Shown here: positions 50,643 through 58,935 of the stretch, one piece after another | How positions within the stretch are numbered: the first letter of the stretch is position 1 | How the letters are laid out: every line of letters begins with the position of its first letter | DNA from: Bacillota bacterium | GTDB lineage: Bacteria; Bacillota; Clostridia; Oscillospirales; Acutalibacteraceae | Reading direction: 5' to 3' | NCBI GenBank assembly: GCA_021769885.1 | Contig: JAETSA010000010.1 | Location: forward strand, 1-64,000 | Length of the DNA stretch: 64,000 nucleotides | Translations under genes and position numbers: made by a program | Notes under the pieces: model-generated | Database searches by the model: none | Seen by the model: the letters and a program-made list of their open reading frames with translations, nothing else | Told to the model about the DNA's origin: nothing

Positions 50643-50670
50643 TTGTCAAATTCGGTTCGATGTGTATAAT
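50643..50670 (+). promoter_or_regulatory. Promoter of the 149-residue membrane protein gene
   Basis: TTGTCA (50643-50648) and TATAAT (50665-50670), 16 bp apart. The tandem repeats end four bases upstream. Confidence 0.8.
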
Positions 50671-50704
50671 AGAGTTCGGAAAAATGCGGAAGAGAGGTGG
50701 AAGA

Positions 50705-51154
50705 ATGGAAAAGGAATATGAATCGGAACGGCAGTTGGGACGCAGGCTTACGGAATGCGAAGCGGACAGGGGCAAAATCGCTTTGCGCACAGGACTGCAT
50801 ATGATTTTTTGTATTCTAATGGATATTGTAAGTCTCGGCGGCATCCGCGCGATTCGGAATTTTGCCGTGCGCCCGCCCAATATGGGCGTTGTGATTCTGG
50901 ATGTGGTTTTAACGCTCGTGATTGGGCTGTATCCGTTGATACACCTGCGGGACACGCTTGCTTTTTATGAGTACGGCATTGTCTTTCGAAAGAAAGTATA
51001 TTTTTGGTCGGAGCTCGGTTCTGTGGAATGGCGAACCCACACCTACGGCGGGATTTTTACGAGTGTTGTGATGGCGACCAACAAGCGGGCGTTTTCGGTC
51101 ACCTATTTGAAACAGCCGAAAAAGCAGTATAATCGGGCATATATGAAGCAGTAA
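50705..51154 (+). CDS. Small membrane protein, 149 residues
   Basis: Not recognised. Charged head, two hydrophobic segments (about 30-50 and 62-82), then a hydrophilic half with FYEYGIVFRKKVYFWSELGS and AFSVTYLKQPKKQYN, reminiscent of PH-like/DUF-type membrane proteins. AGAGGTGG precedes ATG 50705. It is followed by another membrane protein after 13 bases. Confidence 0.62.
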   Translation: MEKEYESERQLGRRLTECEADRGKIALRTGLHMIFCILMDIVSLGGIRAIRNFAVRPPNMGVVILDVVLTLVIGLYPLIHLRDTLAFYEYGIVFRKKVYFWSELGSVEWRTHTYGGIFTSVVMATNKRAFSVTYLKQPKKQYNRAYMKQ

Positions 51155-51167
51155 AAGGGACGCGAAA

Positions 51168-51785
51168 ATGTATTTTTTAAGAACAGCAACCAACAATGTA
51201 TCCGCAAAAGAGGCAATCATCGGTACGGTGATTATGGTCGTGATTGCTACGGTTTTTGTTCTGATTCGGGACAAAATCAATAAGAAAAAGGCAAGCACGG
51301 GGGAAGACAGAGAAGCACTGTGGAATATTCTGCAAAAAGCTGTACCCGACGTGCAGAATTATACCAAGGCCTATGCCTGCTGGGAGTGGACAGTCTATCA
51401 GGGCAAAACCCGAAAGACCACCTACTGGTATTACGGCATTGCATTCAACAGCGAACAGATTTTTATTGTGCCGATTTCCTGTGCGGGCGGCGATATCAGC
51501 TATTTGGAAGCGTTTTGCATTCGAAAATCCGACCTCGGTATGGTGAATTCCAAAACGGATGCTGCGTGGGCGGAGCTTTACGACAAAAATTTCAACGAAA
51601 TCATTTCTCTGTCGGTATTCGGAGAAAATCTGAAGGATGATAAATATCATCCGTTGAATATTATACAAGAAGAGGAAGCCAAGAAGTTTGTCGCTTGGAA
51701 GGATAATTGGATGGCGTCTGTCAATGCGGCAAACGGCGTGGAAGTGACGGGAAAAATGAAAAAGCCCGTAAAGCGCAGAATCTGA
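51168..51785 (+). CDS. Membrane-anchored protein, 205 residues
   Basis: Not recognised. One hydrophobic segment (about 15-35, IIGTVIMVVIATVFVLI), then a cytoplasmic-like region rich in Trp/Tyr (YACWEWTVYQGKTRKTTYWY) and ending with basic residues. It is likely co-transcribed with the preceding gene and closed by a strong terminator. Confidence 0.6.
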   Translation: MYFLRTATNNVSAKEAIIGTVIMVVIATVFVLIRDKINKKKASTGEDREALWNILQKAVPDVQNYTKAYACWEWTVYQGKTRKTTYWYYGIAFNSEQIFIVPISCAGGDISYLEAFCIRKSDLGMVNSKTDAAWAELYDKNFNEIISLSVFGENLKDDKYHPLNIIQEEEAKKFVAWKDNWMASVNAANGVEVTGKMKKPVKRRI

Positions 51786-51804
51786 TTTCTGCACACAAAT
51801 GCAC

Positions 51805-51838
51805 AAAGACCCGCCAAAAAACAGGCGGGTCTTTTTTT
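51805..51838 (+). terminator. Terminator after the two membrane genes
   Basis: AAAGACCCGCC pairs with GGCGGGTCTTT, followed by TTTTT. It may also act for the minus-strand gene ending at 51851. Confidence 0.93.
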
Positions 51839-51850
51839 GATGGTAACTTC

Positions 51851-52714
51851 TTACCGATTATTTTTTACTGCATTGTGCCGCACAAGGCTCAGAAGCACCG
51901 TCAGCAACGCGGGCACTGCCGCAGATGCCGCAATACTGCCCAATACACCGTTCATCATACCTGTGGCAAAATCATAAAGCGATGCATTGCTAATGCTGAT
52001 GCTGCCGCCGATATCCGCAATCAAGGCAATCAGCGGGGCTGTAAGCAACATCAGTGTTGCGGCGGAAAATGCGTAAATGAAGTAACGCAAATAGTTTTTC
52101 TTTTTTTGGAAATACAGCCGCAAAATCACGGCAGAAACCGCAAACAAAACAGCACCTGCCGCCGCAGCGTACCAGCCGAACGGACGGTATCTTGCAAGAA
52201 GGCGTGAGACGGTTTTGAATACGGACATCGAAAATACGGAAACATAGGCGTTGTATACATCGCAAAGCTCTGATGAAATACCGCGCAGATTTTCATTTAC
52301 CTCGTCAGAAAGCGTAAAGCCTTTTTCGACGGCATATGCCTGCAGACGCGTAAATAATGCATCCTCTAAGGCGGCAGTATCCCGCTTTTCCTGTACCTCG
52401 CCTGCGTAAAATTCACGCAGAACGGCTTCGGTATCCCGATCAATGGAGTCGGGCGTGATTACATCCGTAAAAATGCTGTCGAAAAATGCGGCGTCCACAT
52501 TACAGGCGTTGCCGAAGGAAACAAATTCTTCTTTCAGCTCTGCTGAGAGGTGCTCACTGTATTCGGAACGCATCGCTGTTCTCACGGCGAATGTTGGGTT
52601 GAGTGCCGTCAGGGACAGCGTCGCACAGAGAACGGTCAGCGTGATGCTAAGAGACATCACAAAGGAAACGATTGTGCAAATTACAGAGCGTGTCCGTTTT
52701 GCAGTCTTTGTCAT
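51851..52714 (-). CDS. Membrane protein in the sortase unit
   Basis: Not recognised. A 287-residue protein with an N-terminal hydrophobic segment (about 10-35), a 120-residue extracytoplasmic helical region with two Cys, and three further hydrophobic segments (about 178-200, 210-235, 255-280). It is the third gene of a unit after a surface protein and a sortase, 12 bases past the sortase stop. It may aid secretion or sorting, but nothing shows this directly. Confidence 0.62.
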   Translation of the reverse strand: MTKTAKRTRSVICTIVSFVMSLSITLTVLCATLSLTALNPTFAVRTAMRSEYSEHLSAELKEEFVSFGNACNVDAAFFDSIFTDVITPDSIDRDTEAVLREFYAGEVQEKRDTAALEDALFTRLQAYAVEKGFTLSDEVNENLRGISSELCDVYNAYVSVFSMSVFKTVSRLLARYRPFGWYAAAAGAVLFAVSAVILRLYFQKKKNYLRYFIYAFSAATLMLLTAPLIALIADIGGSISISNASLYDFATGMMNGVLGSIAASAAVPALLTVLLSLVRHNAVKNNR

Positions 52715-52726
52715 CTGGGCACCCCC

Positions 52727-53419
52727 TTATTCATACAGATTCACCGTCGGACCGGAAACATATTCGCAAAATGCAAAAAACCGATACGGGGTGGATGCAA
52801 TAGTATCGTTCGGATAGCAGGTATACAAAAGCAGAACTTCCTTGTCGCCGTTCAATTCATTGCGGTAGCCTGCGCTGTCATCATTTTTGAGAATGGCGGT
52901 TTTGTAAACACGGTATACATAAGACCCGTAGGTCGTTTCCACGTGCACGGTCGCACCCTCTTTGACATACGGTAGGGTGTGAAAATAGGTGTTGTTGTGT
53001 GCACCGATTAAAATGCCCGAGCCGCAGCCGGGAATGTGGCTGTACATAGACATACACGCGCCGCGTTTGAGAAGTGCTGTGCTGTCGCCGTAGATGACGT
53101 CCGTATCAATATCGGTTCCCTCTACAGTGATTCTGCCGAATGCAGAGCCGTATTCGGGAAATTCGAAGTCATTCCAATTTAAGTGGCCGGTTGTAAGGCC
53201 GGTCGAACCATTGAAAATGCTGCCCGCCCCCGGTTCGTCAATGGTTTCGACATTGGCACCTGAAAATGCCAGTCGGTATGCCGAAAGCAGGGGTTCGAGA
53301 ATCGGCGTAAGAGATGCGAAGAGCAGCATATATCCGCACAGTAAAAAAACTACCGGAAACAGCAAAAACTGCTTCCGGTAGCTCTTCTTACTCCGATTTT
53401 TTTCGGAATTAGTCTTCAT
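52727..53419 (-). CDS. Sortase (class D-like)
   Basis: A transpeptidase that anchors surface proteins to the wall. The 230-residue protein has an N-terminal membrane anchor (about 17-40) and a sortase domain with catalytic His141 (GAHNNTYFHTL), Cys201 (LLLYTCYPND) and Arg213 (TPYRFF). The layout fits class D or E more than housekeeping class A. It overlaps the upstream surface protein gene by 11 bases, so that protein is probably its substrate. Confidence 0.9.
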   Translation of the reverse strand: MKTNSEKNRSKKSYRKQFLLFPVVFLLCGYMLLFASLTPILEPLLSAYRLAFSGANVETIDEPGAGSIFNGSTGLTTGHLNWNDFEFPEYGSAFGRITVEGTDIDTDVIYGDSTALLKRGACMSMYSHIPGCGSGILIGAHNNTYFHTLPYVKEGATVHVETTYGSYVYRVYKTAILKNDDSAGYRNELNGDKEVLLLYTCYPNDTIASTPYRFFAFCEYVSGPTVNLYE

Positions 53420-53987
53420 CAGACTCTTTGCGGAAGCGCTTCACAGCAACGCCTGCAGCAGCGAGAACTGCAACAGCAGCTGCACCGCAGAAAGCAGCGG
53501 AAGTGAAGTCAGCACCGGTCTTGGTGATAACTGCCGGATGCAGCTCAGCAATCACTTTGCCGTTTGCATCGGTGATGATCAACAGACCGTGGTCAGGATC
53601 CGCAAGAGAACCTTTGGTCGAAAGATGGAAGCCAACAACGCCGAGAGCTTTGTCAGCATAATCAAGAAGGGTCTTGGTAGAGCCGGTCTTGGTGATGTCA
53701 TCCAACGTCTGAAGGTTCTTGGACTTAACAAAAGCGAGTGCTTCATCAAGGATACCCTTGATTTCGTTGTACTGCGCCTCTGTTGTGTCTACATTGGTAA
53801 ACACGTTCTCGAGAGCCGTGATGTACTCAGCGGGAACCGTGATGGTTTTGCCGTCAACGACATATGCAGTCTGCACATATTCGATGAGTTTCTTCTCGTA
53901 CTCATTGATGCCCGAAGCCGCAAAGGCCGGAACCATGGAAACGACAAGAAGGACAGCTACAACCATGAGGCATGCCAATTTCTTCAT
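53409..53987 (-). CDS. Surface protein, likely sortase substrate
   Basis: A 192-residue protein with a signal peptide (1-23, ending AFA), a helical/beta domain, and a sorting-signal-like tail: ITKTG at 154-158, a hydrophobic segment (about 163-182) and KRFRKESDED. ITKTG fits the general pattern of an LPxTG-like motif with noncanonical first positions. Start 53987 follows GGGAGAG, and a good promoter lies upstream. Its function beyond being a wall protein is unknown. Confidence 0.8.
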   Translation of the reverse strand: MKKLACLMVVAVLLVVSMVPAFAASGINEYEKKLIEYVQTAYVVDGKTITVPAEYITALENVFTNVDTTEAQYNEIKGILDEALAFVKSKNLQTLDDITKTGSTKTLLDYADKALGVVGFHLSTKGSLADPDHGLLIITDANGKVIAELHPAVITKTGADFTSAAFCGAAAVAVLAAAGVAVKRFRKESDED

Positions 53988-54058
53988 GTTAGGAACTCTC
54001 CCTTGTGTGATTTTTGCGTATTCGGCAGTGATAGCGAGATACCTAATACAGCAGAATT

Positions 54059-54087
54059 ATTGTAACACAACTTTTTAAATTTGTAAA
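54059..54087 (-). promoter_or_regulatory. Promoter of the surface protein/sortase unit
   Basis: On the minus strand, TTTACA (54087-54082) and TACAAT (54064-54059), 17 bp apart, about 70 bp before the gene start at 53987. Confidence 0.8.
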
Positions 54088-54189
54088 GCCTTTTTTACGA
54101 TGGGATGTTTTGGAATTTTAAATTTTTGATTTTTGTCTGTCGGCGCAGTCGTGGCTGAATTTTCTGCTTTACGGCATATAACGCGCAAA

Positions 54190-54228
54190 GAAAAAAGCAG
54201 GCGAACCGTTTACGGTCTGCCTGCTTTG
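54190..54228 (-). terminator. Terminator of murA
   Basis: AAAGCAGGC (54194-54202) pairs with GCCTGCTTT (54219-54227), with inner ACCG/CGGT. On the minus strand it is followed by TTTTTC. It lies 13 bases past the murA stop. Confidence 0.9.
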
Positions 54229-54240
54229 TAAATGCCGAAT

Positions 54241-55536
54241 TTACCCGGCATTTCTTTGGGCGTTTGCGTCATCATCGGGGAAAGCGCGACGTTCGATGAT
54301 GGCACCGAGTGAACGGAATTTGTCTACGACGTTTTCGTAGCCGCGCTCAATGTGCTGGATTTCTTCCAATTCCGATACGCCGTTTGCCGCCATTGCCGCA
54401 ATCAGCATCGCCGCGCCGGCACGCAAATCATCCGCACGGACGGGTGCACCCTTTAAGGCTTCCACACCCTCGATTACGGCTGTTTTGCCGTTGACGTGAA
54501 TGCTCGCGCCCATTCTTTGCAGCTGTTCCGCATAGCGGAAACGATTGTCCCAAACACTTTCGGAAACAAAGCTCGTACCCTCTGCAAGGCACAGCAATGT
54601 GGAAAACTGCGGCTGCATATCTGTCGGGAAGCCCGGATGCGGCATCGTTTTGATGTTGCAGTGCCCGGGACGTTTGTGCATCATCACGCGCACGGCCTCG
54701 TCGTATTCCAAAACGGTCGCGCCGGCTTCAATCAGCTTCGCAGTAATGGATTCCAAGTGCTTCGGAATGACATTTTTTACGAGCACATCACCTTGCGTTG
54801 CCGCGGCGGCGACCATATAAGTGCCCGCCTCGATTTGGTCGGGAATAATCGAATATTCACAGCCGTGCAAATGCTCCACACCGCGAATTTTGATGACATC
54901 TGTACCCGCGCCGCGTACGTCTGCGCCCATGGTGTTGAGGAAGTTTGCAAGGTCAACAATGTGCGGTTCTTTCGCGGCGTTTTCAATCACCGTGAGCCCG
55001 TGCGCCTTGACCGCCGCCAGCATCACATTGATGGTAGCACCTACGGAAACCACATCCAAATACACGGAATTGCCCAAGAGATTTTCCGCCTGCACATTCA
55101 CCATGGCGTTTTCTTCCATCGTGACTTCCGCGCCGAGCATTTCAAAGCCCTTGATATGCTGGTCGATTGGGCGAAGACCTAAATAACAGCCGCCCGGCAT
55201 TGCCACACGTGCACGCCCGAAACGCCCAATCAGCGCACCGATTAGGTAGTAGGAGGCGCGAAGCTGTTTTGTCAGTTCATGCGCAACTTCATACGAAGAG
55301 ATAAATCTTGTATCGATTTCTAAAGTGGTTTTATTGATATATTTGATGCCCGCGCCCATATTTTTGAGAATTTTCACCATTGCCGAAACATCGCTGATAT
55401 TCGGAATGTTTTCGATTCTGCAAATATCCTGTGCCAAAATGGTTGCGGGAAGAATTGCGACAACCGCATTTTTTGCGCCGCTGACCGTAACTTCACCGGT
55501 CAGGCGCTGACCGCCGGTAATGACAAATTTATCCAA
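54241..55536 (-). CDS. murA: UDP-N-acetylglucosamine 1-carboxyvinyltransferase
   Basis: First committed step of peptidoglycan synthesis, transfer of enolpyruvate from PEP to UDP-GlcNAc. The 431-residue protein has TVSGAKNAVVAILPATIL (the Lys/Asn pair) and the catalytic Cys in MPGGCYLGLRPID. The start is TTG at 55536 with AGGGAG ten bases upstream; no ATG in frame is available. It is a single-gene unit. Firmicutes often carry two murA genes, so a second may exist elsewhere. Confidence 0.95.
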   Translation of the reverse strand: MDKFVITGGQRLTGEVTVSGAKNAVVAILPATILAQDICRIENIPNISDVSAMVKILKNMGAGIKYINKTTLEIDTRFISSYEVAHELTKQLRASYYLIGALIGRFGRARVAMPGGCYLGLRPIDQHIKGFEMLGAEVTMEENAMVNVQAENLLGNSVYLDVVSVGATINVMLAAVKAHGLTVIENAAKEPHIVDLANFLNTMGADVRGAGTDVIKIRGVEHLHGCEYSIIPDQIEAGTYMVAAAATQGDVLVKNVIPKHLESITAKLIEAGATVLEYDEAVRVMMHKRPGHCNIKTMPHPGFPTDMQPQFSTLLCLAEGTSFVSESVWDNRFRYAEQLQRMGASIHVNGKTAVIEGVEALKGAPVRADDLRAGAAMLIAAMAANGVSELEEIQHIERGYENVVDKFRSLGAIIERRAFPDDDANAQRNAG

Positions 55537-55808
55537 AGACGGTTCACTCCCTAATTCGTTCTATGTAAAGGTCTAAATTCCGATAAGAAAAAATCGAACC
55601 ATCATTCGCAAACAAAAAACGGGATTTGCCCTTATCGGGATTCAGACGGAATATGCACTAAGATAGTATACCACTGAACGACCGAAAATAAAAGCCTTTT
55701 TTCATAGAATTTTCGGCGTGGTTTTTGTCCAATTTACCGTGACATTTTTTACAAAATATAACAAAAAACTTGTAAAAAGTCACGAAAAACAAAAATTGTA
55801 ATTCGGCA
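55537..55808. other. Upstream region of murA, no gene
   Basis: A TATACT-like -10 on the minus strand (AGTATA, 55665-55670) is the likely murA start region; no good -35 is seen. A short CCCGATAAGGG and AAATCCCGTTTTTT segment follows in the leader and might form a weak hairpin. Otherwise AT-rich with nothing I can name. Confidence 0.45.
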
Positions 55809-55845
55809 CAAAAAGCACGTTCCCACGCGGAAACGTGCTTTTTTA
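55809..55845 (-). terminator. Terminator of fba
   Basis: AAAAAGCACGTT (55811-55822) pairs with AACGTGCTTTTTT (55832-55844) and has an A-run on one foot and a T-run on the other. It lies 17 bases after the fba stop. Confidence 0.92.
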
Positions 55846-55861
55846 TGCGTATTTTGATTCG

Positions 55862-56797
55862 TTATGCTTTGCCTGCACAGCCGAGAACGGTTTCAATCTT
55901 ATGCGAAACAACGCCCTCAATCGCATCTCTTGCGGGAGTCAGGTACTGTCTGGGGTCGAAGTGGGTCGGATTCTCAGAGAAGTGCTTGCGGATTGCCGCA
56001 GTCATCGCGATACGGATGTCGGAGTCCACGTTGATTTTGCAAACTGCCATAGATGCCGCTTCACGAAGCATATCCTCGGGAATGCCGATGGCGTCGGGCA
56101 TCTGACCGCCGAATTCGTTAATGGTTTTCACGTCGTCCTGATTTACGGAGCTTGCACCGTGCAGAACAATCGGGAAGCCGGGGAGCTTTTCTTCAACTTC
56201 CTTGAGGATGTCGAAACGAAGCTGCGGTTTCTGACCGGGCTTGAATTTATATGCGCCGTGGCTGGTGCCGATGGCGATAGCAAGAGAATCTACACCGGTT
56301 CTGGTTACGAAATCGTAAACCTGTTCGGGCTTTGTAAAGCTTGCATCCTCTGCGCTGACGTTAACGTCGTCTTCAATGCCTGCCAGCTGACCAAGCTCGC
56401 CTTCGACAACAACGCCGCGTGCGTGTGCGTATTCAACGACCTTTTTGGTCAAAGCAACGTTTTCTTCGTAAGGCAGATGGCTGCCGTCAATCATAACGGA
56501 AGTGAAGCCACCGTCGATGCAGGACTTGCAGGTCTCGAAATCCGGACCGTGGTCAAGATGCAGGGCAATGGGAAGACCGGTTTCTTCCGCCGCCGCCTTA
56601 ACCATCGCAACGAGGTAATCGTGCGAAGCGTATTTTCTTGCGCCTGCGGAGCACTGCAGAATCACGGGTGCGTTCAGCTTTTTCGCCGCGCGGGTGATTC
56701 CCTGAATGATCTCCATATTGTTGACGTTAAACGCGCCGATGGCGTAACCGCCCTCGTACGCTTTTTTGAACATTTCGGTAGTGGTAACTAAAGGCAT
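55862..56797 (-). CDS. fba: Fructose-bisphosphate aldolase, class II
   Basis: Zinc enzyme of glycolysis. The 311-residue protein has AFNVNNMEIIQGITRAAKKL, the metal ligands in ALHLDHG and DGSHLPYEEN, GTSHGAYK, IVLHGASSV and KINVDSD. The start at 56797 follows AAGGAGTGACAAA; a GTG three codons earlier lies within the ribosome site. It has a perfect promoter and its own terminator. Confidence 0.96.
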   Translation of the reverse strand: MPLVTTTEMFKKAYEGGYAIGAFNVNNMEIIQGITRAAKKLNAPVILQCSAGARKYASHDYLVAMVKAAAEETGLPIALHLDHGPDFETCKSCIDGGFTSVMIDGSHLPYEENVALTKKVVEYAHARGVVVEGELGQLAGIEDDVNVSAEDASFTKPEQVYDFVTRTGVDSLAIAIGTSHGAYKFKPGQKPQLRFDILKEVEEKLPGFPIVLHGASSVNQDDVKTINEFGGQMPDAIGIPEDMLREAASMAVCKINVDSDIRIAMTAAIRKHFSENPTHFDPRQYLTPARDAIEGVVSHKIETVLGCAGKA

Positions 56798-56837
56798 TTT
56801 TGTCACTCCTTGATAGCTTTCAAAAATTTATGTATTT

Positions 56838-56866
56838 ATTATACAGTATCCGTCCGCACTTGTCAA
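56838..56866 (-). promoter_or_regulatory. Promoter of fba
   Basis: On the minus strand, TTGACA (56866-56861) and TATAAT (56843-56838) at 17 bp, both consensus. Confidence 0.93.
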
Positions 56867-56918
56867 ATTGGTAACACACCGAAAAAAGCCGAAATATACT
56901 GCTTTAGAGGTGAAGAAT

Positions 56919-57983
56919 TTGGATACTTTTTTCTGTAAGCCGTCCGCAGACGCACTGAAAGCCGCCGTTCCCGCATCGGATTGCTTCGAGCTTTTTGCAA
57001 TCTGCGGCGAAAACGGGCGGAAAAAACGCGAATTATTGGATATACTTTGTACAGAGGCGCGCGCCCGCCGTTTTCCGACGGTGCGGATGCTGGATGCGCA
57101 CAACGCAGACCGCACGGTTGCCGTGTGTTTGCCGTTACAGCGAAAAATGGCGGCGGACGGAGATTATTTTTCCGAATATTTGCGAAAAAACGCCGATAGA
57201 ATTATATTTTCTTTACATACCGATTCGTTTACAGCTTCTTCCTGCGCCGACTGCCGCATGGATTTTGAAGCTTTGCAAAGCGAAGCGGTGCAGTGTCGGG
57301 CGCGCGCCGAAACGCTTTTGCGCGCCGCTGCGCGGAAAAAGCAGGCTCAGGCAAGCTTGCTCCTGCCGCATTGCGACAAGTCACGGCTGATGCACGCGGT
57401 ACTGCGCCTGAGCGAAGCCTATTTGCCGCCGAAACCGCACAAGAAAACAGAGGGAAAAATCGTTTTTTACCGTACGCTCGGGGCTTTGGGCGCTTGGGGC
57501 GTGGAAACAGTGTATGCGCCGTTTGCCGCACCGAGCTGTACGCGTATACTGCTATGTGATGCGTTCGGCTGTTTTGCCCCCGCTTTGCTGGATGGGTTCG
57601 CCGCCGCTTGCACCGCTTGCGGCTATTCTGTGCGGGTATACCGATGTGCACTGCGCGGCGTGACGGAGCATATACACGTGCCGTCGCTTTCCCTTGCGCT
57701 GTGTACCGAAAATACGGCGCATCCGTTCCCGTTCCCGGTGCAGAAAATATTTTTTGCGGAGCCTTTTTTGAAGAAATCGGCAGAAAAAATACCGCATACC
57801 GCGCTCCTGCGGTATGAACGGGCGGCGGAAACCTTGCTTGAGGAAGCGGCATTTTCTTTCTATGAAGCCGCAGAAGCGGAACACGCCGCAGAAACGCTTT
57901 TGGATGTATACACGGACGAAACACGGTTTGCACTCGCAAAAAACTTGCTTTGTAATCAGATTTTTACAGACTCGGCAAAATGA
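56919..57983 (+). CDS. Two-halved ATPase-like protein (PRK06851-like) with both P-loops lost
   Basis: A 354-residue protein whose second half (SVRVYRCALRGVTEHIHVPS and SLALCTENTAHPF) resembles the PRK06851 family of clostridial/bacillar ATPases, which carry one P-loop in each half. Here the expected P-loops are replaced by ICGENGRKK (about 28-36) and LLCDAFGCFAPALL (in the second half), neither with GxxxxGK[ST]. So it may bind but not hydrolyse nucleotide, or has another role. Cys content is high. The start is TTG at 56919, six bases after GAGGTG; a GTG at 56868 lacks a site. Confidence 0.6.
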   Translation: MDTFFCKPSADALKAAVPASDCFELFAICGENGRKKRELLDILCTEARARRFPTVRMLDAHNADRTVAVCLPLQRKMAADGDYFSEYLRKNADRIIFSLHTDSFTASSCADCRMDFEALQSEAVQCRARAETLLRAAARKKQAQASLLLPHCDKSRLMHAVLRLSEAYLPPKPHKKTEGKIVFYRTLGALGAWGVETVYAPFAAPSCTRILLCDAFGCFAPALLDGFAAACTACGYSVRVYRCALRGVTEHIHVPSLSLALCTENTAHPFPFPVQKIFFAEPFLKKSAEKIPHTALLRYERAAETLLEEAAFSFYEAAEAEHAAETLLDVYTDETRFALAKNLLCNQIFTDSAK

Positions 57984-58147
57984 CGAAAACAAAATCGAAA
58001 AATAGTGAATATAAATTCATTTTACTTTGGCGAAAACCTTGAAAAACGGCGAATTTTCATAAGTGCTAAGAACCAATCCAAAGAATTACGCATATAATGT
58101 ATAGTAATAGTGCATAAAATTTTTATTAAAAAGTTGTGCAAAAACAC

Positions 58148-58176
58148 TTGACAAATCCGATAGCTGGTGGTATTAT
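58148..58176 (+). promoter_or_regulatory. Promoter of a small gene
   Basis: TTGACA (58148-58153) and TATTAT (58171-58176), 17 bp apart. The AT-rich 57984-58147 stretch before it holds no gene. Confidence 0.88.
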
Positions 58177-58208
58177 ATGGGCACAAAAGCAAAGGAAAGG
58201 AGCGAAAA

Positions 58209-58331
58209 ATGATGCATTTTACAGACGAGGAAGCCTATGAGCGCAAGTTGCTTCAAGAGCTGACGCACGAGAAATTCTCTTGGCACACAGTTCTGAACGC
58301 GATCCGTTTGGTTGCATTACTGCACAACTAA
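58209..58331 (+). CDS. Small protein, 40 residues
   Basis: A short frame with ATG at 58209 (a second ATG follows at 58212), six bases after the strong site AAAGGAAAGGAG, ending TAA at 58329-58331. The translation starts MMHFTDEEAYERKLLQELTH and continues EKFSWHTVLNAIRLVALLHN, an amphipathic helical protein. It has its own consensus promoter and terminator (58433-58473), so it is a complete small transcription unit of about 290 bases. Function unknown; the long 3' part could also act as RNA. Confidence 0.7.
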   Translation: MMHFTDEEAYERKLLQELTHEKFSWHTVLNAIRLVALLHN

Positions 58332-58432
58332 CGGACTGCCTTCAGGGCGTGATTCTGACCGTTTCTCCCGCTTTGCGGGTTTATATATATTGTTTTCCCC
58401 TCTCTCTTTTTATACACAACCCCAAGCAAAGC

Positions 58433-58473
58433 GAACCCCCTTCGGTACAAAAACCGAGGGGGTTCACTTTTTT
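58433..58473 (+). terminator. Terminator of the 40-residue gene
   Basis: GAACCCCCTTCGGT (58433-58446) pairs with ACCGAGGGGGTTC (58453-58465) with one bulged T, followed by ACTTTTTTGG. 58332-58432 is an untranslated tail with a small CCCGC/GCGGG hairpin (about 58368-58380). Confidence 0.9.
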
Positions 58474-58504
58474 GGAAATTTTATTTCAGCACGGAGCGGA
58501 TTGG

Positions 58505-58608
58505 GTTATCCGTAGGGCGCGGGCTTGCTTGCACCGCAGGATCTTGTATCGCGCAAAGAAAATTGGATTCGCAAATCGTAGGGGGCGAAGACTCGGTGCC
58601 CCGCAAAA
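58505..58608. repeat. Intergenic module array (array 14) with a 41-bp duplicated segment
   Basis: GTAGGGCGCGGGCTTGCTTGC and a segment at 58534-58574 that recurs identically (41 bp) at 59305-59345, then GTAGGGGGCGAAG...GTGCCCC. The copies flank the XRE/DUF6809 pair in the same orientation. Confidence 0.85.
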
Positions 58609-58639
58609 ATTTATCGGATTTTCGCTTCTTTGGGAAAAT

Positions 58640-58861
58640 TTATTTCAGTGGCTGTGCGGTGTCGGTCAAGCCGATAATGTAATCTGCCGAAACATTATAT
58701 AATGCGCATAAATCTTTTAAATCTTTAATAGAAAGCTCTGCACGTCCGTTTTCTAAATGGGCATATCCTTGTTGGGACTTGTTCAGAATTTTTGCAACCT
58801 GTGCCTGTGTCAAATCGTGATCCTCACGTAGACTGCGAATCCGAAGCTGTTCGATTTTCAT
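58640..58861 (-). CDS. XRE-family transcriptional regulator
   Basis: A 73-residue single-domain helix-turn-helix protein: IRSLREDHDLTQAQVAKILN, then KSQQGYAHLENGRAELSIKD and LCALYNVSADYIIGLTD, the classic XRE/Cro pattern. AGAGGTGACTTTTGT lies before ATG 58861. It diverges from a DUF6809 gene with two matching palindromes in between, which are its likely operators. Confidence 0.92.
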   Translation of the reverse strand: MKIEQLRIRSLREDHDLTQAQVAKILNKSQQGYAHLENGRAELSIKDLKDLCALYNVSADYIIGLTDTAQPLK

Positions 58862-58890
58862 ACAAAAGTCACCTCTTATATGAATCTAAC

Positions 58891-58935
58891 ATACTCTGAA
58901 CCTGAGTATTGGCATTTACTCAATATTTGAGTAAA
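58891..58935. promoter_or_regulatory. Two operators TACTC-N7-GAGTA between divergent genes
   Basis: ATACTC-TGAACCT-GAGTAT (58891-58909) and TTTACTCAA-TAT-TTGAGTAAA (58915-58935). Both contain TACTC, seven bases, GAGTA; centres are 25 bp apart. They are placed before the XRE gene on one side and the DUF6809 gene on the other, as expected of an autoregulated XRE repressor. Confidence 0.75.

Noticed and set aside
58280-58702. Plus-strand 140-codon frame after the 40-codon gene
   Set aside because: It reads through a strong terminator, a module array and the XRE gene on the other strand.
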